Positions 50,380-59,213 of a DNA stretch of 64,000 nt are shown here, in pieces; the first letter of the stretch is position 1; each line of letters starts with the position of its first letter. Under the pieces are notes generated by a model. That model was given only the letters and a program-made list of their open reading frames with translations, was not told where the DNA came from and did not search any database. The stretch is from Sphingobacterium sp. JB170 (GTDB lineage Bacteria > Bacteroidota > Bacteroidia > Sphingobacteriales > Sphingobacteriaceae), in contig NZ_FUKU01000071.1 in the NCBI RefSeq assembly GCF_900163865.1, positions 1-64,000 on the forward strand. The letters run 5' to 3'. The position numbers were made by a program, and so were the translations under genes.

Positions 50380-50383
50380 TAAG

Positions 50384-51427
50384 ATGCAATTTACTGCAAA
50401 TCAAATAGCAACGTTACTCCATGGGTACGTAGAAGGAAATCAGGAAGTGGTTGTTAATCAGCTGGCTAAGATTGAAGAAGGTGAGGACGGTTCCTTAGCT
50501 TTTTTATCGAATCCAAAGTATGAGCACTTTCTGTATGAAACCAAAGCGTCTGTGGTGATCGTTAACGAAGACCTTGCGCTTCAAAAACCTGTAGGTGCTA
50601 CGCTAATACGTGTGAAAGATGCCTATTTAGCATTTTCTGAATTGTTGCGTGTTTACGACAGGCTCCGTAATGAACGGACCGGTACTGAGACACCTTCGTT
50701 TGTCCATGAATCTGCGATTCTGGGGCAGGACGTTTATTTGGGCGCATTCGCATATGTAGGTCGCGATGTTAAAATCGGAAACAATGTGAAGATATATCCA
50801 CAAGTATATATTGGAGATGGCGTTGTGGTAGGTGACAATACAACACTCTTTTCGGGCGTGAAAGTATATTACGATAGCAGGATCGGTAGTAATGTTATTT
50901 TGCATAGCGGCGTAGTGATTGGTAGCGATGGTTTTGGCTTTGCTCCTCAGGCAGATGGCACCTACAGCAAAGTTCCGCAAATTGGAAATGTTATCGTTGA
51001 AGATGATATTGAGATTGGCGCAAACACTGTGATCGACCGAGCAACGTTAGGCTCAACGATTATTCGAAAAGGAGTTAAATTGGATAACTTGATTCAAATA
51101 GCCCATAATGTGGAGATTGGGGCAGACACCGTTGTCGCAGCACAGACCGGCATCTCGGGAAGTACTAAAATAGGTAGCTCGGTGGTGATTGGAGGCCAGG
51201 TTGGGGTCGTAGGCCATATTCAGGTCGCCTCCGGGTCACAAATTCAAGCGCAGTCAGGTATTAATCGTACGATCGCATTAGCAGATAAAAAATGGGGAGG
51301 ATCACCGGCGATGCCCTATAGTAGTAATCTTCGTTCGCAGGTGATATACAGCAAACTACCGGCGCTCGAACGACGCTTAACGGAGTTAGAAGCACGGTTA
51401 AAGAAACTAAATGATGATACACGATAA
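50384..51427 (+). CDS. lpxD: UDP-3-O-acylglucosamine N-acyltransferase
   Basis: LpxD adds the N-linked 3-hydroxyacyl chain, the third step of lipid A synthesis. The 347-residue protein has the N-terminal uridine-binding domain (about 1-100, LAFLSNPKYEHFLYET) and a left-handed beta-helix of hexapeptide repeats (about 105-310). The catalytic His is in IQIAHNVEIGADTVVAAQTG. The C-terminal helix (ALERRLTELEARLKKL) completes the trimer. lpxC-fabZ and lpxA follow directly. Confidence 0.96.
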   Translation: MQFTANQIATLLHGYVEGNQEVVVNQLAKIEEGEDGSLAFLSNPKYEHFLYETKASVVIVNEDLALQKPVGATLIRVKDAYLAFSELLRVYDRLRNERTGTETPSFVHESAILGQDVYLGAFAYVGRDVKIGNNVKIYPQVYIGDGVVVGDNTTLFSGVKVYYDSRIGSNVILHSGVVIGSDGFGFAPQADGTYSKVPQIGNVIVEDDIEIGANTVIDRATLGSTIIRKGVKLDNLIQIAHNVEIGADTVVAAQTGISGSTKIGSSVVIGGQVGVVGHIQVASGSQIQAQSGINRTIALADKKWGGSPAMPYSSNLRSQVIYSKLPALERRLTELEARLKKLNDDTR

Positions 51428-51448
51428 TTTGCTAATTTGATGTTAGAT

Positions 51449-52846
51449 ATGAATGTGAAACAAAGGACTATACAAACTGAAATCTCGATTTCAGGTATTG
51501 GCTTGCATACAGGTCGGACAGTGAATATGGTGATTAAGCCGGCCCCCGAATTTCATTGGTACAAGTTTAAACGCGTAGATTTAGAAGGCGCACCTATTGT
51601 AGCTGTGGATGCTGATAACGTAACCGACACTTCGCGCGGTACGACCATCACGCAAAGTGGTGCTTCGGTAAGTACTATTGAGCATTTGATGGCCGCATTA
51701 GTGGGCTTGCAAATTGATAACGTATTGATCGAAATTGATGGTCCAGAAGTCCCTATTCTTGATGGTAGCGCGAAAATTTATGTGGAGAAATTACTGGAAG
51801 CTGGTTCGGTGGATCAAGCGTCCGATCGGGATTATTACGAGATAAGGGATAATATTGCTTACGTAGAGAAAGATCGTAAAGTGGAGATTATGGCGATGCC
51901 ATTGGATGGATACCGGTTGACATGTATGATCGACTTTAATTCTCCGGTGCTTGGTAGCCAACATGCCTCCATTAGTAATATTTCAGAATTTGAGGACGAA
52001 ATTGCGGGCTCACGTACGTTTTGCTTCTTACACGAACTAGAGAGCCTGTTGAATCACAACCTCATCAAAGGAGGGGATCTCTCGAACGCGATTGTGATCG
52101 TTGATAAAGAAGTCAGTAAAGAGGAATTAGATAAGCTCTCCGGGTTATTTAACAAGTCCGTTGATGTAGCGACTGAAGGGATCTTGAATAATATTAAATT
52201 GCGTTATCAGAATGAGCCTGCCCGTCATAAATTGCTAGATATGATTGGTGACCTTGCTTTAGTAGGTCGTCCACTGAAAGGACATATCATGGCTGCTCGT
52301 CCGGGCCATGCAGCCAATGCTGCATTCGCCAAAAAGATCAAGGCGCAGATACGCAAAGATAAAAACAGAAAAAATGTAAAGGTATACGATCCAAATATGG
52401 TGCCCGTATACGATACCGTTCAGATCATGAAGATTCTGCCGCATCGTCAACCGATGTTAATGGTAGATAAAATTCTCGAACTCACCGAGAACCATGTTGT
52501 GGGACTGAAAAACGTGACCATGAATGAAGATATTTTTATGGGCCACTTTCCGGATGCACCTGTATTCCCTGGCGTGCTACAGATTGAAGCCATGGCGCAG
52601 ACCGGTGGAATATTGGTTTTGAATACCGTACCCGATCCTGAAAATTGGCTAACATTGTTTCTAAAAATAGAAAATGCTCGTTTTAAAAACCAGGTAACCC
52701 CCGGGGATACGATTATTTTCACCTGCGAACTGCTAGAACCGATCCGTCGCGGAATTGCGCGAATGAAAGGAATTGGCATGGTAGGTGATAGAGTAGTGAG
52801 TGAAGCCGAATTGATGGCTCAAATTGTAAAAGTAAAAGGTAATTAA
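51449..52846 (+). CDS. lpxC-fabZ: Bifunctional LpxC deacetylase / FabZ dehydratase
   Basis: This protein of about 465 residues is a natural fusion typical of Bacteroidota. Residues 1-305 are LpxC, the zinc deacetylase that commits UDP-GlcNAc to lipid A, with zinc and catalytic residues in STIEHLMAALVGLQIDN, HKLLDMIGDLALVGRPLKGH and RPGHAANAAFAKKI. Residues about 315-465 are FabZ, the 3-hydroxyacyl-ACP dehydratase, with catalytic His and Glu in GHFPDAPVFPGVLQIEAMAQ. ATG 51449 (MNVKQRTI) is chosen because it matches the family start, and ATG 51440 is also possible. It lies between lpxD and lpxA. Confidence 0.95.
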   Translation: MNVKQRTIQTEISISGIGLHTGRTVNMVIKPAPEFHWYKFKRVDLEGAPIVAVDADNVTDTSRGTTITQSGASVSTIEHLMAALVGLQIDNVLIEIDGPEVPILDGSAKIYVEKLLEAGSVDQASDRDYYEIRDNIAYVEKDRKVEIMAMPLDGYRLTCMIDFNSPVLGSQHASISNISEFEDEIAGSRTFCFLHELESLLNHNLIKGGDLSNAIVIVDKEVSKEELDKLSGLFNKSVDVATEGILNNIKLRYQNEPARHKLLDMIGDLALVGRPLKGHIMAARPGHAANAAFAKKIKAQIRKDKNRKNVKVYDPNMVPVYDTVQIMKILPHRQPMLMVDKILELTENHVVGLKNVTMNEDIFMGHFPDAPVFPGVLQIEAMAQTGGILVLNTVPDPENWLTLFLKIENARFKNQVTPGDTIIFTCELLEPIRRGIARMKGIGMVGDRVVSEAELMAQIVKVKGN

Positions 52847-52847
52847 C

Positions 52848-53645
52848 ATGATACAACCGTTATCATACATACATCCTGAAGCAAAAATCGCACAGAATGT
52901 AGTAGTGGAACCCTTCTCTACCATTCATAAAGATGTGGTTATTGGGGAAGGAACTTGGATCGGATCGAATGTCACTATCATGAATGGCGCCCGAATCGGA
53001 AAAAATTGTCGAATTTTTCCAGGGGCAGTTATTTCAGGGGAACCGCAAGACTTGAAATTCGAAGGCGAGGTGACCACCGTAGAGATTGGTGACAATACAA
53101 CCATTCGAGAATGTGTTACAATCAATAGAGGAACGAAGGATCGATACAAGACTGTAATCGGTAAAAATTGCCTTATTCAGGCATATAGCCATATAGCACA
53201 CGACTGTTTTGTCGGCGACTATTGTATTTTCTCGAATTCCAGTACACTCGCTGGACATATAACCGTAGGCGATTACGTTGTGCTCGCGGGTATGGTTGCT
53301 GTACATCAGTTTTGTCAAATTGGTTCTCACGCATTCGTTACCGGTGGTACGCTAGTGCGTAAAGACGTTCCTCCATTTATTAAGGCGGCTCGCGAACCTA
53401 TTTCTTATGCTGGTATTAATTCTGTTGGATTACGACGTCGTGGTTTTACAGCAGAGCAAATAACAGAAATTCAGGATATCTATCGCGTGTTGTTCGTTCA
53501 GAATCGTAACCTCACCAAGGCGCTCGATTTGATAGAAGCTGAATTTGCACCGACAGAGCTTCGCGATGAGATATTAACCTTCGTCCGCAGCTCGAATAGA
53601 GGTGTCATAAAGGGGTTTAATCAAGGAAGAAATACTTCACTTTAA
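52848..53645 (+). CDS. lpxA: Acyl-ACP--UDP-N-acetylglucosamine O-acyltransferase
   Basis: LpxA makes the first lipid A intermediate. The 265-residue beta-helix protein has hexapeptide repeats (about 1-190), the sugar-binding NRGTKD motif and the catalytic His in YSHIAHDCFVGDYCIFSNSS (about 122-126). The C-terminal helical domain contains YAGINSVGLRRRGFTAEQI. It starts 2 bp after the lpxC-fabZ stop. Confidence 0.96.
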   Translation: MIQPLSYIHPEAKIAQNVVVEPFSTIHKDVVIGEGTWIGSNVTIMNGARIGKNCRIFPGAVISGEPQDLKFEGEVTTVEIGDNTTIRECVTINRGTKDRYKTVIGKNCLIQAYSHIAHDCFVGDYCIFSNSSTLAGHITVGDYVVLAGMVAVHQFCQIGSHAFVTGGTLVRKDVPPFIKAAREPISYAGINSVGLRRRGFTAEQITEIQDIYRVLFVQNRNLTKALDLIEAEFAPTELRDEILTFVRSSNRGVIKGFNQGRNTSL

Positions 53646-53658
53646 AAGAAGGACGTTA

Positions 53659-54282
53659 TTGAATATAACTTTACAAAATCTAGGTAGGCGGTATAATAGA
53701 GAGTGGATATTTCGCCACATTGACTATACCTTTTCATTCGGAAAGAAATACGCGATACTCGGACCAAACGGTTCGGGGAAATCCACCTTGTTGAAGGTGA
53801 TTTCGGGGAGTTTAACGCCGAGTGAAGGAAGTTTAGTTTACCAAAATCAATCCCAAGGGGATATTACAGTTGAGGACATTTACGGGGAGCTGACCATAGC
53901 AGCTCCTTATGTGGAACTCATTGAAGAATTCACGCTCAAGGAAATGCTGGAATTCCATTTTAAGTTTAAGTCTTATCTTCAGGGCTATAATTTACACGAG
54001 GTCATCGCGCTACTGCAGCTTGAAAAAGCGATCGACAAGGAAATTCGTTTTTTTTCCTCAGGGATGAAACAACGTGTAAAGTTGGTTCTTGCTTGCTGCT
54101 CTATGGGCGGTATTGTGCTGCTGGATGAGCCAACAAGTAACCTTGATCTTGCAGGAGAAGCGTGGTATCTTTCTCTTATTGAAAAAACCATTCATGAGAA
54201 TCGGATCCTCATTGTGGCATCTAATCAGGAAAAAGAATACCCATTTTGCGATGCATTCCTTCATATACTATCCTATAAATAA
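53659..54282 (+). CDS. ABC transporter ATP-binding protein
   Basis: This 207-residue ATPase subunit has Walker A ILGPNGSGKSTLLKVISG (about 33-50), signature FFSSGMKQRVKLVLAC and Walker B GIVLLDEPTSNLDLAG, so it is ATP-competent. It starts with TTG 53659, preceded by an AGAAGGACG ribosome-site-like stretch 13 bp after lpxA. The position between lpxA and efp is, to my knowledge, conserved in Bacteroidota. The permease is not adjacent, so the substrate is unknown. A link to lipid A or envelope lipids is an inference from position. Confidence 0.9.
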   Translation: MNITLQNLGRRYNREWIFRHIDYTFSFGKKYAILGPNGSGKSTLLKVISGSLTPSEGSLVYQNQSQGDITVEDIYGELTIAAPYVELIEEFTLKEMLEFHFKFKSYLQGYNLHEVIALLQLEKAIDKEIRFFSSGMKQRVKLVLACCSMGGIVLLDEPTSNLDLAGEAWYLSLIEKTIHENRILIVASNQEKEYPFCDAFLHILSYK

Positions 54283-54319
54283 CGCTGCCGACACATTTTA
54301 ATTACAGGACTATATTTTG

Positions 54320-54327
54320 TACTTTTG
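54320..54327 (+). promoter_or_regulatory. -7 promoter motif (TACTTTTG) of efp
   Basis: The octamer matches TAnnTTTG 25 bp before the efp ATG, suggesting efp also has its own promoter. Confidence 0.45.
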
Positions 54328-54352
54328 TGTTATTAAACCCAAACGTATTATT

Positions 54353-54913
54353 ATGTCGAAAGCATCTGAAGTGAAATCAGGAAATATACTTCGTTTTAAT
54401 GGAGAACTAGTTGCGGTAGAAGAATATATCCACCGTACTCCAGGAAACCTCCGCGCATTTTACCAGGCGCGAATGCGTAATGTGCGCACCGGTAAATTGG
54501 TAGAATATCGTTTTCGTACCGATGAAGAAGTCGAAATTGCACGAGTAGAGACCAACGACTATCAGTATCTTTACGACGATGCGGACTTTTTTGTAGTGAT
54601 GGACAACAACACCTTTGAGCAATTTAATATTCCCAAAGCACTGTTTGGTGATACTGCACGCTTCTTGAAAGAGGGTATGAATGTGATCGTTTCATTTGAG
54701 AGCGAAGAAGCCATCATGGCGCACGCACCCACCACAGTTGAATTGGAAATTACCTATACGGAACCAGCTGTGAAAGGCGACACATCGACAAGTGCGTTAA
54801 AGAATGCGACTGTCGAGACCGGAGTAGAAATAAAAGTTCCTTTGTTTATTAACCAAGGCGATAAAGTAAAAGTGGATACACGTACAGGTGATTACCTCGA
54901 GCGTGTCAAATAA
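54353..54913 (+). CDS. efp: Translation elongation factor P
   Basis: EF-P rescues ribosomes stalled at poly-proline stretches. The 186-residue protein has the three beta domains: KOW-like N-terminal domain (opening SKASEVKSGNILRFNGELVA), middle domain (about 65-125) and OB-fold C-terminal domain (ends DTRTGDYLERVK). The loop that enters the peptidyl-transferase centre reads EYIHRTPGNLRAF, with Asn at the tip (residue 32) where E. coli and many bacteria have a modified Lys. ATG 54353 is used, since an in-frame upstream extension is not part of the family. Confidence 0.94.
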   Translation: MSKASEVKSGNILRFNGELVAVEEYIHRTPGNLRAFYQARMRNVRTGKLVEYRFRTDEEVEIARVETNDYQYLYDDADFFVVMDNNTFEQFNIPKALFGDTARFLKEGMNVIVSFESEEAIMAHAPTTVELEITYTEPAVKGDTSTSALKNATVETGVEIKVPLFINQGDKVKVDTRTGDYLERVK

Positions 54914-54936
54914 GAATTTGGTTTAGGTTGATTATT

Positions 54937-54977
54937 CGGTCTTGTTTACCCCTACGGGCGACAGGACCGTTTTTTTT
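54937..54977 (+). terminator. Intrinsic terminator after efp
   Basis: An 8-bp stem (54937-54944 with 54962-54969, one G-U pair) is followed by eight T. It ends the lpx-efp cluster just before the next gene. Confidence 0.85.
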
Positions 54978-54984
54978 AAAGTAA

Positions 54985-55557
54985 ATGGATAAAACGTCTT
55001 TACGTATACAATACCGGAAAGCGAGAGCCGAGCTTTCGGCCGCAGAAATAACAACTTATAGCCAGCAAATAGTGGAGCGTTTGTTAAATTTTGATTACTC
55101 GACTATCAAATATGTACACACTTTTCTACCGATATTAAGGAACAATGAGCCGAATATGTGGGACTATATACAGGGACTTGAAGAACGTTACTCGCAAATT
55201 TCGCTAGCAATTAGTAGGTCCAATCCACACGATTATTCCATGGATCACTTTTTGTATTCGGGGAAGCTGAACCTCATTGAGAACCAGTGGGGAATCGTTC
55301 AGCCTGAGGCTGGCGTCCGTATTAAAGAGTCGAGCCTCGATATGGTTATTGTTCCCCTTTTAGTCGCCGATAAAAAAGGGAATCGAGTTGGTTATGGTAA
55401 AGGCTTTTATGACCGATTTTTAGCCAAGTGCCGAAAAGACTGTGTAAAGGTTGGAGTGTCATTCTTTGAGCCTGTGTCTGCGATAGCGGATGTTGACCGC
55501 TATGATATCCACCTGGACAAATTAGTGACTCCCCAAACTGTTTATTCTTTTAATTAA
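54985..55557 (+). CDS. 5-formyltetrahydrofolate cyclo-ligase
   Basis: This 190-residue protein of the 5-FTHF cyclo-ligase family converts 5-formyl-THF to methenyl-THF with ATP. It has the N-terminal DKTSLRIQYRKARAEL, the middle NLIENQWGIVQPE and the substrate/ATP loop NRVGYGKGFYDRFLA (about 128-142). It starts 7 bp behind the efp terminator U-run, and is convergent with the next gene (15 bp). Confidence 0.92.
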   Translation: MDKTSLRIQYRKARAELSAAEITTYSQQIVERLLNFDYSTIKYVHTFLPILRNNEPNMWDYIQGLEERYSQISLAISRSNPHDYSMDHFLYSGKLNLIENQWGIVQPEAGVRIKESSLDMVIVPLLVADKKGNRVGYGKGFYDRFLAKCRKDCVKVGVSFFEPVSAIADVDRYDIHLDKLVTPQTVYSFN

Positions 55558-55572
55558 CACGTGAATGGTCCG

Positions 55573-56868
55573 TTACTTGTATAGTATCCGGAATTTTATC
55601 GTGTTATCGATTTGCTTTAACTCTTTGAGCATCTTCTTGTCATAAGCGACATGGACGTCAGTAACTGCATACCCGAGATTTCCTTTGGTCATTAGGAACT
55701 GGGAGATGATGTTGATGCCGTTTTCTGCATAGACGTTATTAATCTGTGCCATGATACCCGGAACATTCTCGTGAATATGCAACAACCGATGAGCCTTCGT
55801 TAATCGCGGCAAGGTCAGGTTTGGGAAATTTCGACTCATGTCGGTATCACCGTTGTTGATGAAATCGGCCATTCGGCGAGGGATGAACTCCGCATTGCGT
55901 TTTTTTAATTTCTTATCATCGAAAATAACAACCCCTTTCTCGGTACAAATTTTTCTGTCGATCGTTTCTTTGCTATCACCGAGCACGCCAATGGTTTTTA
56001 ACTTATCTGCGCGCGCGAGCTGCTCGTCGTTAAGCTTAACGCCATCGGCCAGTAGCAGCATTCCTACATCTTTGGTGTATTTTTCCTCGAAGGTGTCCTT
56101 TATGCGTATGGAAAAGCCGTCACGTTTTAATATGTGTGCAGCAATTTCGGGAACGTCGCCAACCAGTAAACAGAGTATCCTGTTTTTAGGGTATGATATA
56201 GCGCGAGGAAGGTCGTTGACATATAGAAATTCATCGAAACTTGGTGTGATATGATCCGCCTTTTCCGTCACACTTTGTCGCGAGATGTTTTCCGTAAAGG
56301 CAAAGAATTTTTCGATCAATCCCGACTCCTTCAACTGAAAATCGGAATACCCATCACCTATACCATAGATGCGTCCATCGATTTTTAATTCTTTTAAAAG
56401 TTTTACCTTTCCACCCTCGTCAGATAACGGGTTTGTGTCGTCATACCCGATGATGTTTCCCTCCCCATCGAATTTGAAAGTATTGGCATAGATATTTTCC
56501 TTTTTAATATGATAGGGAGTGACAACCGGGGTTATGAACTCTTTAAAGCCGCCCGAAACAATCCACGCGGTATCTTGATTTTCTTTAAAAAATTCTTTAT
56601 TTCTCTCAAATGATCTCGAGACGCTCTTTTTTAAGCGGCTGACTAGTTTATTTAGATGGCTTTTGTTGGCATTCAGTAGTTTCACGCGTCCCGTGAGGGC
56701 TTCACGGAAAGATATTTTTCCTTCCATCGCTAAATTCGTGAAGTTCTCTATCTTTTTGTAGATCGCGTCTTTGTCGGGATGGTTTTCCAAGGATATACGT
56801 GCCAGCTCATCTAAAGCTTCGACTTGTGTAAAGGTACTATCGAAATCGATGATATAGTAATTTTTCAC
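55573..56868 (-). CDS. Fusion of HAD phosphoserine phosphatase-like and PGDH-like/ACT domains
   Basis: This is a 431-residue protein. Residues 1-215 are a HAD-IB phosphatase of the SerB type (nucleophile motif IIDFDSTFTQ, AWIVSGGFKEFI, and YGIGDGYSDFQLKESGL). Residues about 230-345 look like a degraded D-3-phosphoglycerate dehydrogenase part (ILKRDGFSIRIKDTFEEKYT, KTIGVLGDSK). Residues about 355-431 match the SerA C-terminal ACT domain (AHRLLHIHENVPGIMAQINN). It may be a phosphoserine phosphatase feedback-controlled by serine. The dehydrogenase part lacks visible catalytic motifs. Function is inferred. Confidence 0.82.
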   Translation of the reverse strand: MKNYYIIDFDSTFTQVEALDELARISLENHPDKDAIYKKIENFTNLAMEGKISFREALTGRVKLLNANKSHLNKLVSRLKKSVSRSFERNKEFFKENQDTAWIVSGGFKEFITPVVTPYHIKKENIYANTFKFDGEGNIIGYDDTNPLSDEGGKVKLLKELKIDGRIYGIGDGYSDFQLKESGLIEKFFAFTENISRQSVTEKADHITPSFDEFLYVNDLPRAISYPKNRILCLLVGDVPEIAAHILKRDGFSIRIKDTFEEKYTKDVGMLLLADGVKLNDEQLARADKLKTIGVLGDSKETIDRKICTEKGVVIFDDKKLKKRNAEFIPRRMADFINNGDTDMSRNFPNLTLPRLTKAHRLLHIHENVPGIMAQINNVYAENGINIISQFLMTKGNLGYAVTDVHVAYDKKMLKELKQIDNTIKFRILYK

Positions 56869-56890
56869 GTTGGTTTGGTTTGTTATGGGA

Positions 56891-57859
56891 TTATGTATTG
56901 AATTCTTTACTCATTTCCTGCAAAGTTACCTCAACAGGTTTGAAAATGTATCCTGTACTATCGGTTACCTTTTTGTTGCTATATGCCAAGCTTGCGGCGG
57001 ATGCTTCTGCTCCTTCTCGTGTAAGGGCCGCTTTTTTTCGTGTTACAAGCGCAATTAAATGAGCGGCGCGCCAGGCAATACTTAACATAAATGGTTTGGC
57101 CGCTATAGTTGGGGCGGGTTTGTTCAGAACATGTGCTACCCGCTCTAAAAGCTCTTTATTGGTGAAATTTTGACTATTTAAAACATATCGCTCCCCAGAA
57201 ATTGAGGTGTCTTTCATTAAAATGATCATCAGTTTAGCAACATCGGTCACGTCGACGACGCCGACGGTGCCCGGCGGGTAAATTTTCAATCCTTTTTTCA
57301 CCATGTTAAATATCGTTCCTGCAGATTTTCTGCCGGTGCCTATGCCCATGATGACTGAAGGGTTAACGATCACGGCGTCTAATCCTTCCACGATTCCGCG
57401 CCATACGATCATTTCGCTTTCGTATTTTGAGATCGCATAACGTGAATTTTTAGCGCCCTCATCCCACTTACTGTTTTCGCCGATAAGTTCACCGTTTTTA
57501 CTTTCCCCTAAAGATGCTATTGAACTGACGTGGACAAGCCGCGCACCATGTTCTAAACATAAGTTAACGATGTGGTGTGTGCCTTCAATATTGGTGTGCA
57601 ACATGGACGCCCAATCGCTTTTTTGGTAGGATATTTTAGCTGCACAGTGATAGACATGGGTAACGCCAGTAAATGCGTCTGCTAAGGCGAAATAATCAGC
57701 GATATCTGCATCAATCCATTGCACAAGGGATGAAGCTATTAATGACTCAGGAATCGACGATGTTGGTCTTTTAGTAGCCAAGACCGCTAAACCCTCGTCA
57801 ATTAAGAATTTGATTAATGTTGATCCCAGAAATCCTGTGCCGCCTGTTACTAATATCAC
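56891..57859 (-). CDS. NAD(P)-dependent epimerase/dehydratase (extended SDR, DFR-like)
   Basis: This 322-residue extended short-chain dehydrogenase has the Rossmann motif VTGGTGFLGSTLIKFL (4-19), the Ser of the triad in VSSIASLG and the catalytic YxxxK in RYAISKYESE (about 147-156). The C-terminal part contains ERYVLNSQNFTNKELLERVA. The family includes dihydroflavonol-reductase-like and hydroxysteroid-type enzymes. The substrate cannot be assigned. It is 22 bp upstream of the SerB fusion on the same strand and divergent from the ureohydrolase-like gene. Confidence 0.9.
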   Translation of the reverse strand: MILVTGGTGFLGSTLIKFLIDEGLAVLATKRPTSSIPESLIASSLVQWIDADIADYFALADAFTGVTHVYHCAAKISYQKSDWASMLHTNIEGTHHIVNLCLEHGARLVHVSSIASLGESKNGELIGENSKWDEGAKNSRYAISKYESEMIVWRGIVEGLDAVIVNPSVIMGIGTGRKSAGTIFNMVKKGLKIYPPGTVGVVDVTDVAKLMIILMKDTSISGERYVLNSQNFTNKELLERVAHVLNKPAPTIAAKPFMLSIAWRAAHLIALVTRKKAALTREGAEASAASLAYSNKKVTDSTGYIFKPVEVTLQEMSKEFNT

Positions 57860-57971
57860 TTGTTAACTTGTTGTTGAAAACTTATTGTTTCCAAAAATAG
57901 CTTAATAAATGCATATTTGCGAAATACTCAGTACATTGTTTCTTATTTTATAATATCATTTTCACAATCAT

Positions 57972-59159
57972 ATGTCGTTAGTCGATTTTTTTACGCCGGT
58001 ATCCGTTCAATCTTTTTACCCCGAAGAAGGTTATTATAGCTCCCAATTCGGGAAGTTTATTTCCGTATATGAACAGGAATTCCCGGAGTTAGAAGATGAA
58101 CAAACCCGTCCGCAGATAGCACTTTTTGGTGTTGAGGAAGAGCGTGGTGCGGTGGATAATGCCGGCACGAAAAAATCACCTGATGCTATACGGAAACATT
58201 TTTATAAATTATATCAAGGAGACTATGCTGTTCGGGTGGCCGATTTAGGCAATATTAAAGCCGGAAATACAATTAACGACACCTATTTTGCGGTGAAGAC
58301 GGTCACCGAGGAGTTGCTGAAAAAGAATATCATTCCTGTTATTATGGGCGGGGGGCATGATATCACTTACGGACAATATTTAGGTTATCAGGGACTTGAG
58401 CAGCGTGTGGAGGTTGCTGTTATCGATTCCAAGTTCGACGTCGACCAAGAGGGAATAGAGGATGCAAGGTTAACCTCCAATACATTTTTGAATAAGATAA
58501 TTTTGCACGAACCGGATTACTTATTTAACTTAAGCAATATCGCCTATCAAACGTATCTTGTCAGTAAAGAGTCTATTAACATGTATGATAAGATCTACTT
58601 TAATACGATGCGCATTGGTGCTATTTCCGGCAAATTGGATCAAGCCGAACCACTCATTCGCGCTGCTGATATGGTGAGTTTCGATATTGGTGCAATTCGT
58701 GCGTCTGAAGCGCCAGGAAATGTGAATGCATACCCGAATGGGCTCTACGGTGATGAAGCATGTCAGCTTGCTCGGTATGCTGGTATGTCCGATAAGTGCT
58801 CTTCGGTTGGGTTCTATGAACTGAACCCTACTTTTGATCCTATGGGACTAACAGCGAGTTTAGTGGCGCAAATGATTTGGTGTTTTGTTGATGGGTTTTA
58901 CAACCGGAAACATGATGCCCCCGTTGTTCCCAAATCCGATTATATGATTTATCGTACAACGCTTGTTAATGATGATTATGAGCTTGTTTTTGTAAAAAGC
59001 AGGAAATCCGACAGGTGGTGGATGCAAGTGCCCTATTTCGGGTCGAAATCTGTAAATGAGCGCTACTATCTGGTTCCCTGTCGATATGAAGATTATCAAC
59101 AAGCCGTTGATGGAGATATGCCGGACTTGTGGTGGAAGACACATCAGAAGTTGCAGTAG
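57972..59159 (+). CDS. Ureohydrolase-like protein (formimidoylglutamase family) with altered metal site
   Basis: This 395-residue protein has the arginase fold. The first motif is intact (MGGGHD, residues 125-130). The second, usually DAHxD, reads DSKFD (152-156) with Lys for His. The third, usually SxDxDxxDP, reads SFDIGAI (236-242) with Gly for the second Asp. Two of the manganese ligands are therefore lost, so hydrolysis of formimidoylglutamate or arginine is doubtful. It may bind one metal, do other chemistry or act as a binding protein. It stands alone upstream of rmuC with no histidine-degradation genes nearby. Confidence 0.82.
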   Translation: MSLVDFFTPVSVQSFYPEEGYYSSQFGKFISVYEQEFPELEDEQTRPQIALFGVEEERGAVDNAGTKKSPDAIRKHFYKLYQGDYAVRVADLGNIKAGNTINDTYFAVKTVTEELLKKNIIPVIMGGGHDITYGQYLGYQGLEQRVEVAVIDSKFDVDQEGIEDARLTSNTFLNKIILHEPDYLFNLSNIAYQTYLVSKESINMYDKIYFNTMRIGAISGKLDQAEPLIRAADMVSFDIGAIRASEAPGNVNAYPNGLYGDEACQLARYAGMSDKCSSVGFYELNPTFDPMGLTASLVAQMIWCFVDGFYNRKHDAPVVPKSDYMIYRTTLVNDDYELVFVKSRKSDRWWMQVPYFGSKSVNERYYLVPCRYEDYQQAVDGDMPDLWWKTHQKLQ

Positions 59160-59213
59160 TCAGCGTCGTTTTCCTTGTAGTTGTTTACCCTTCTCCTATA
59201 GATTATACAGTAT

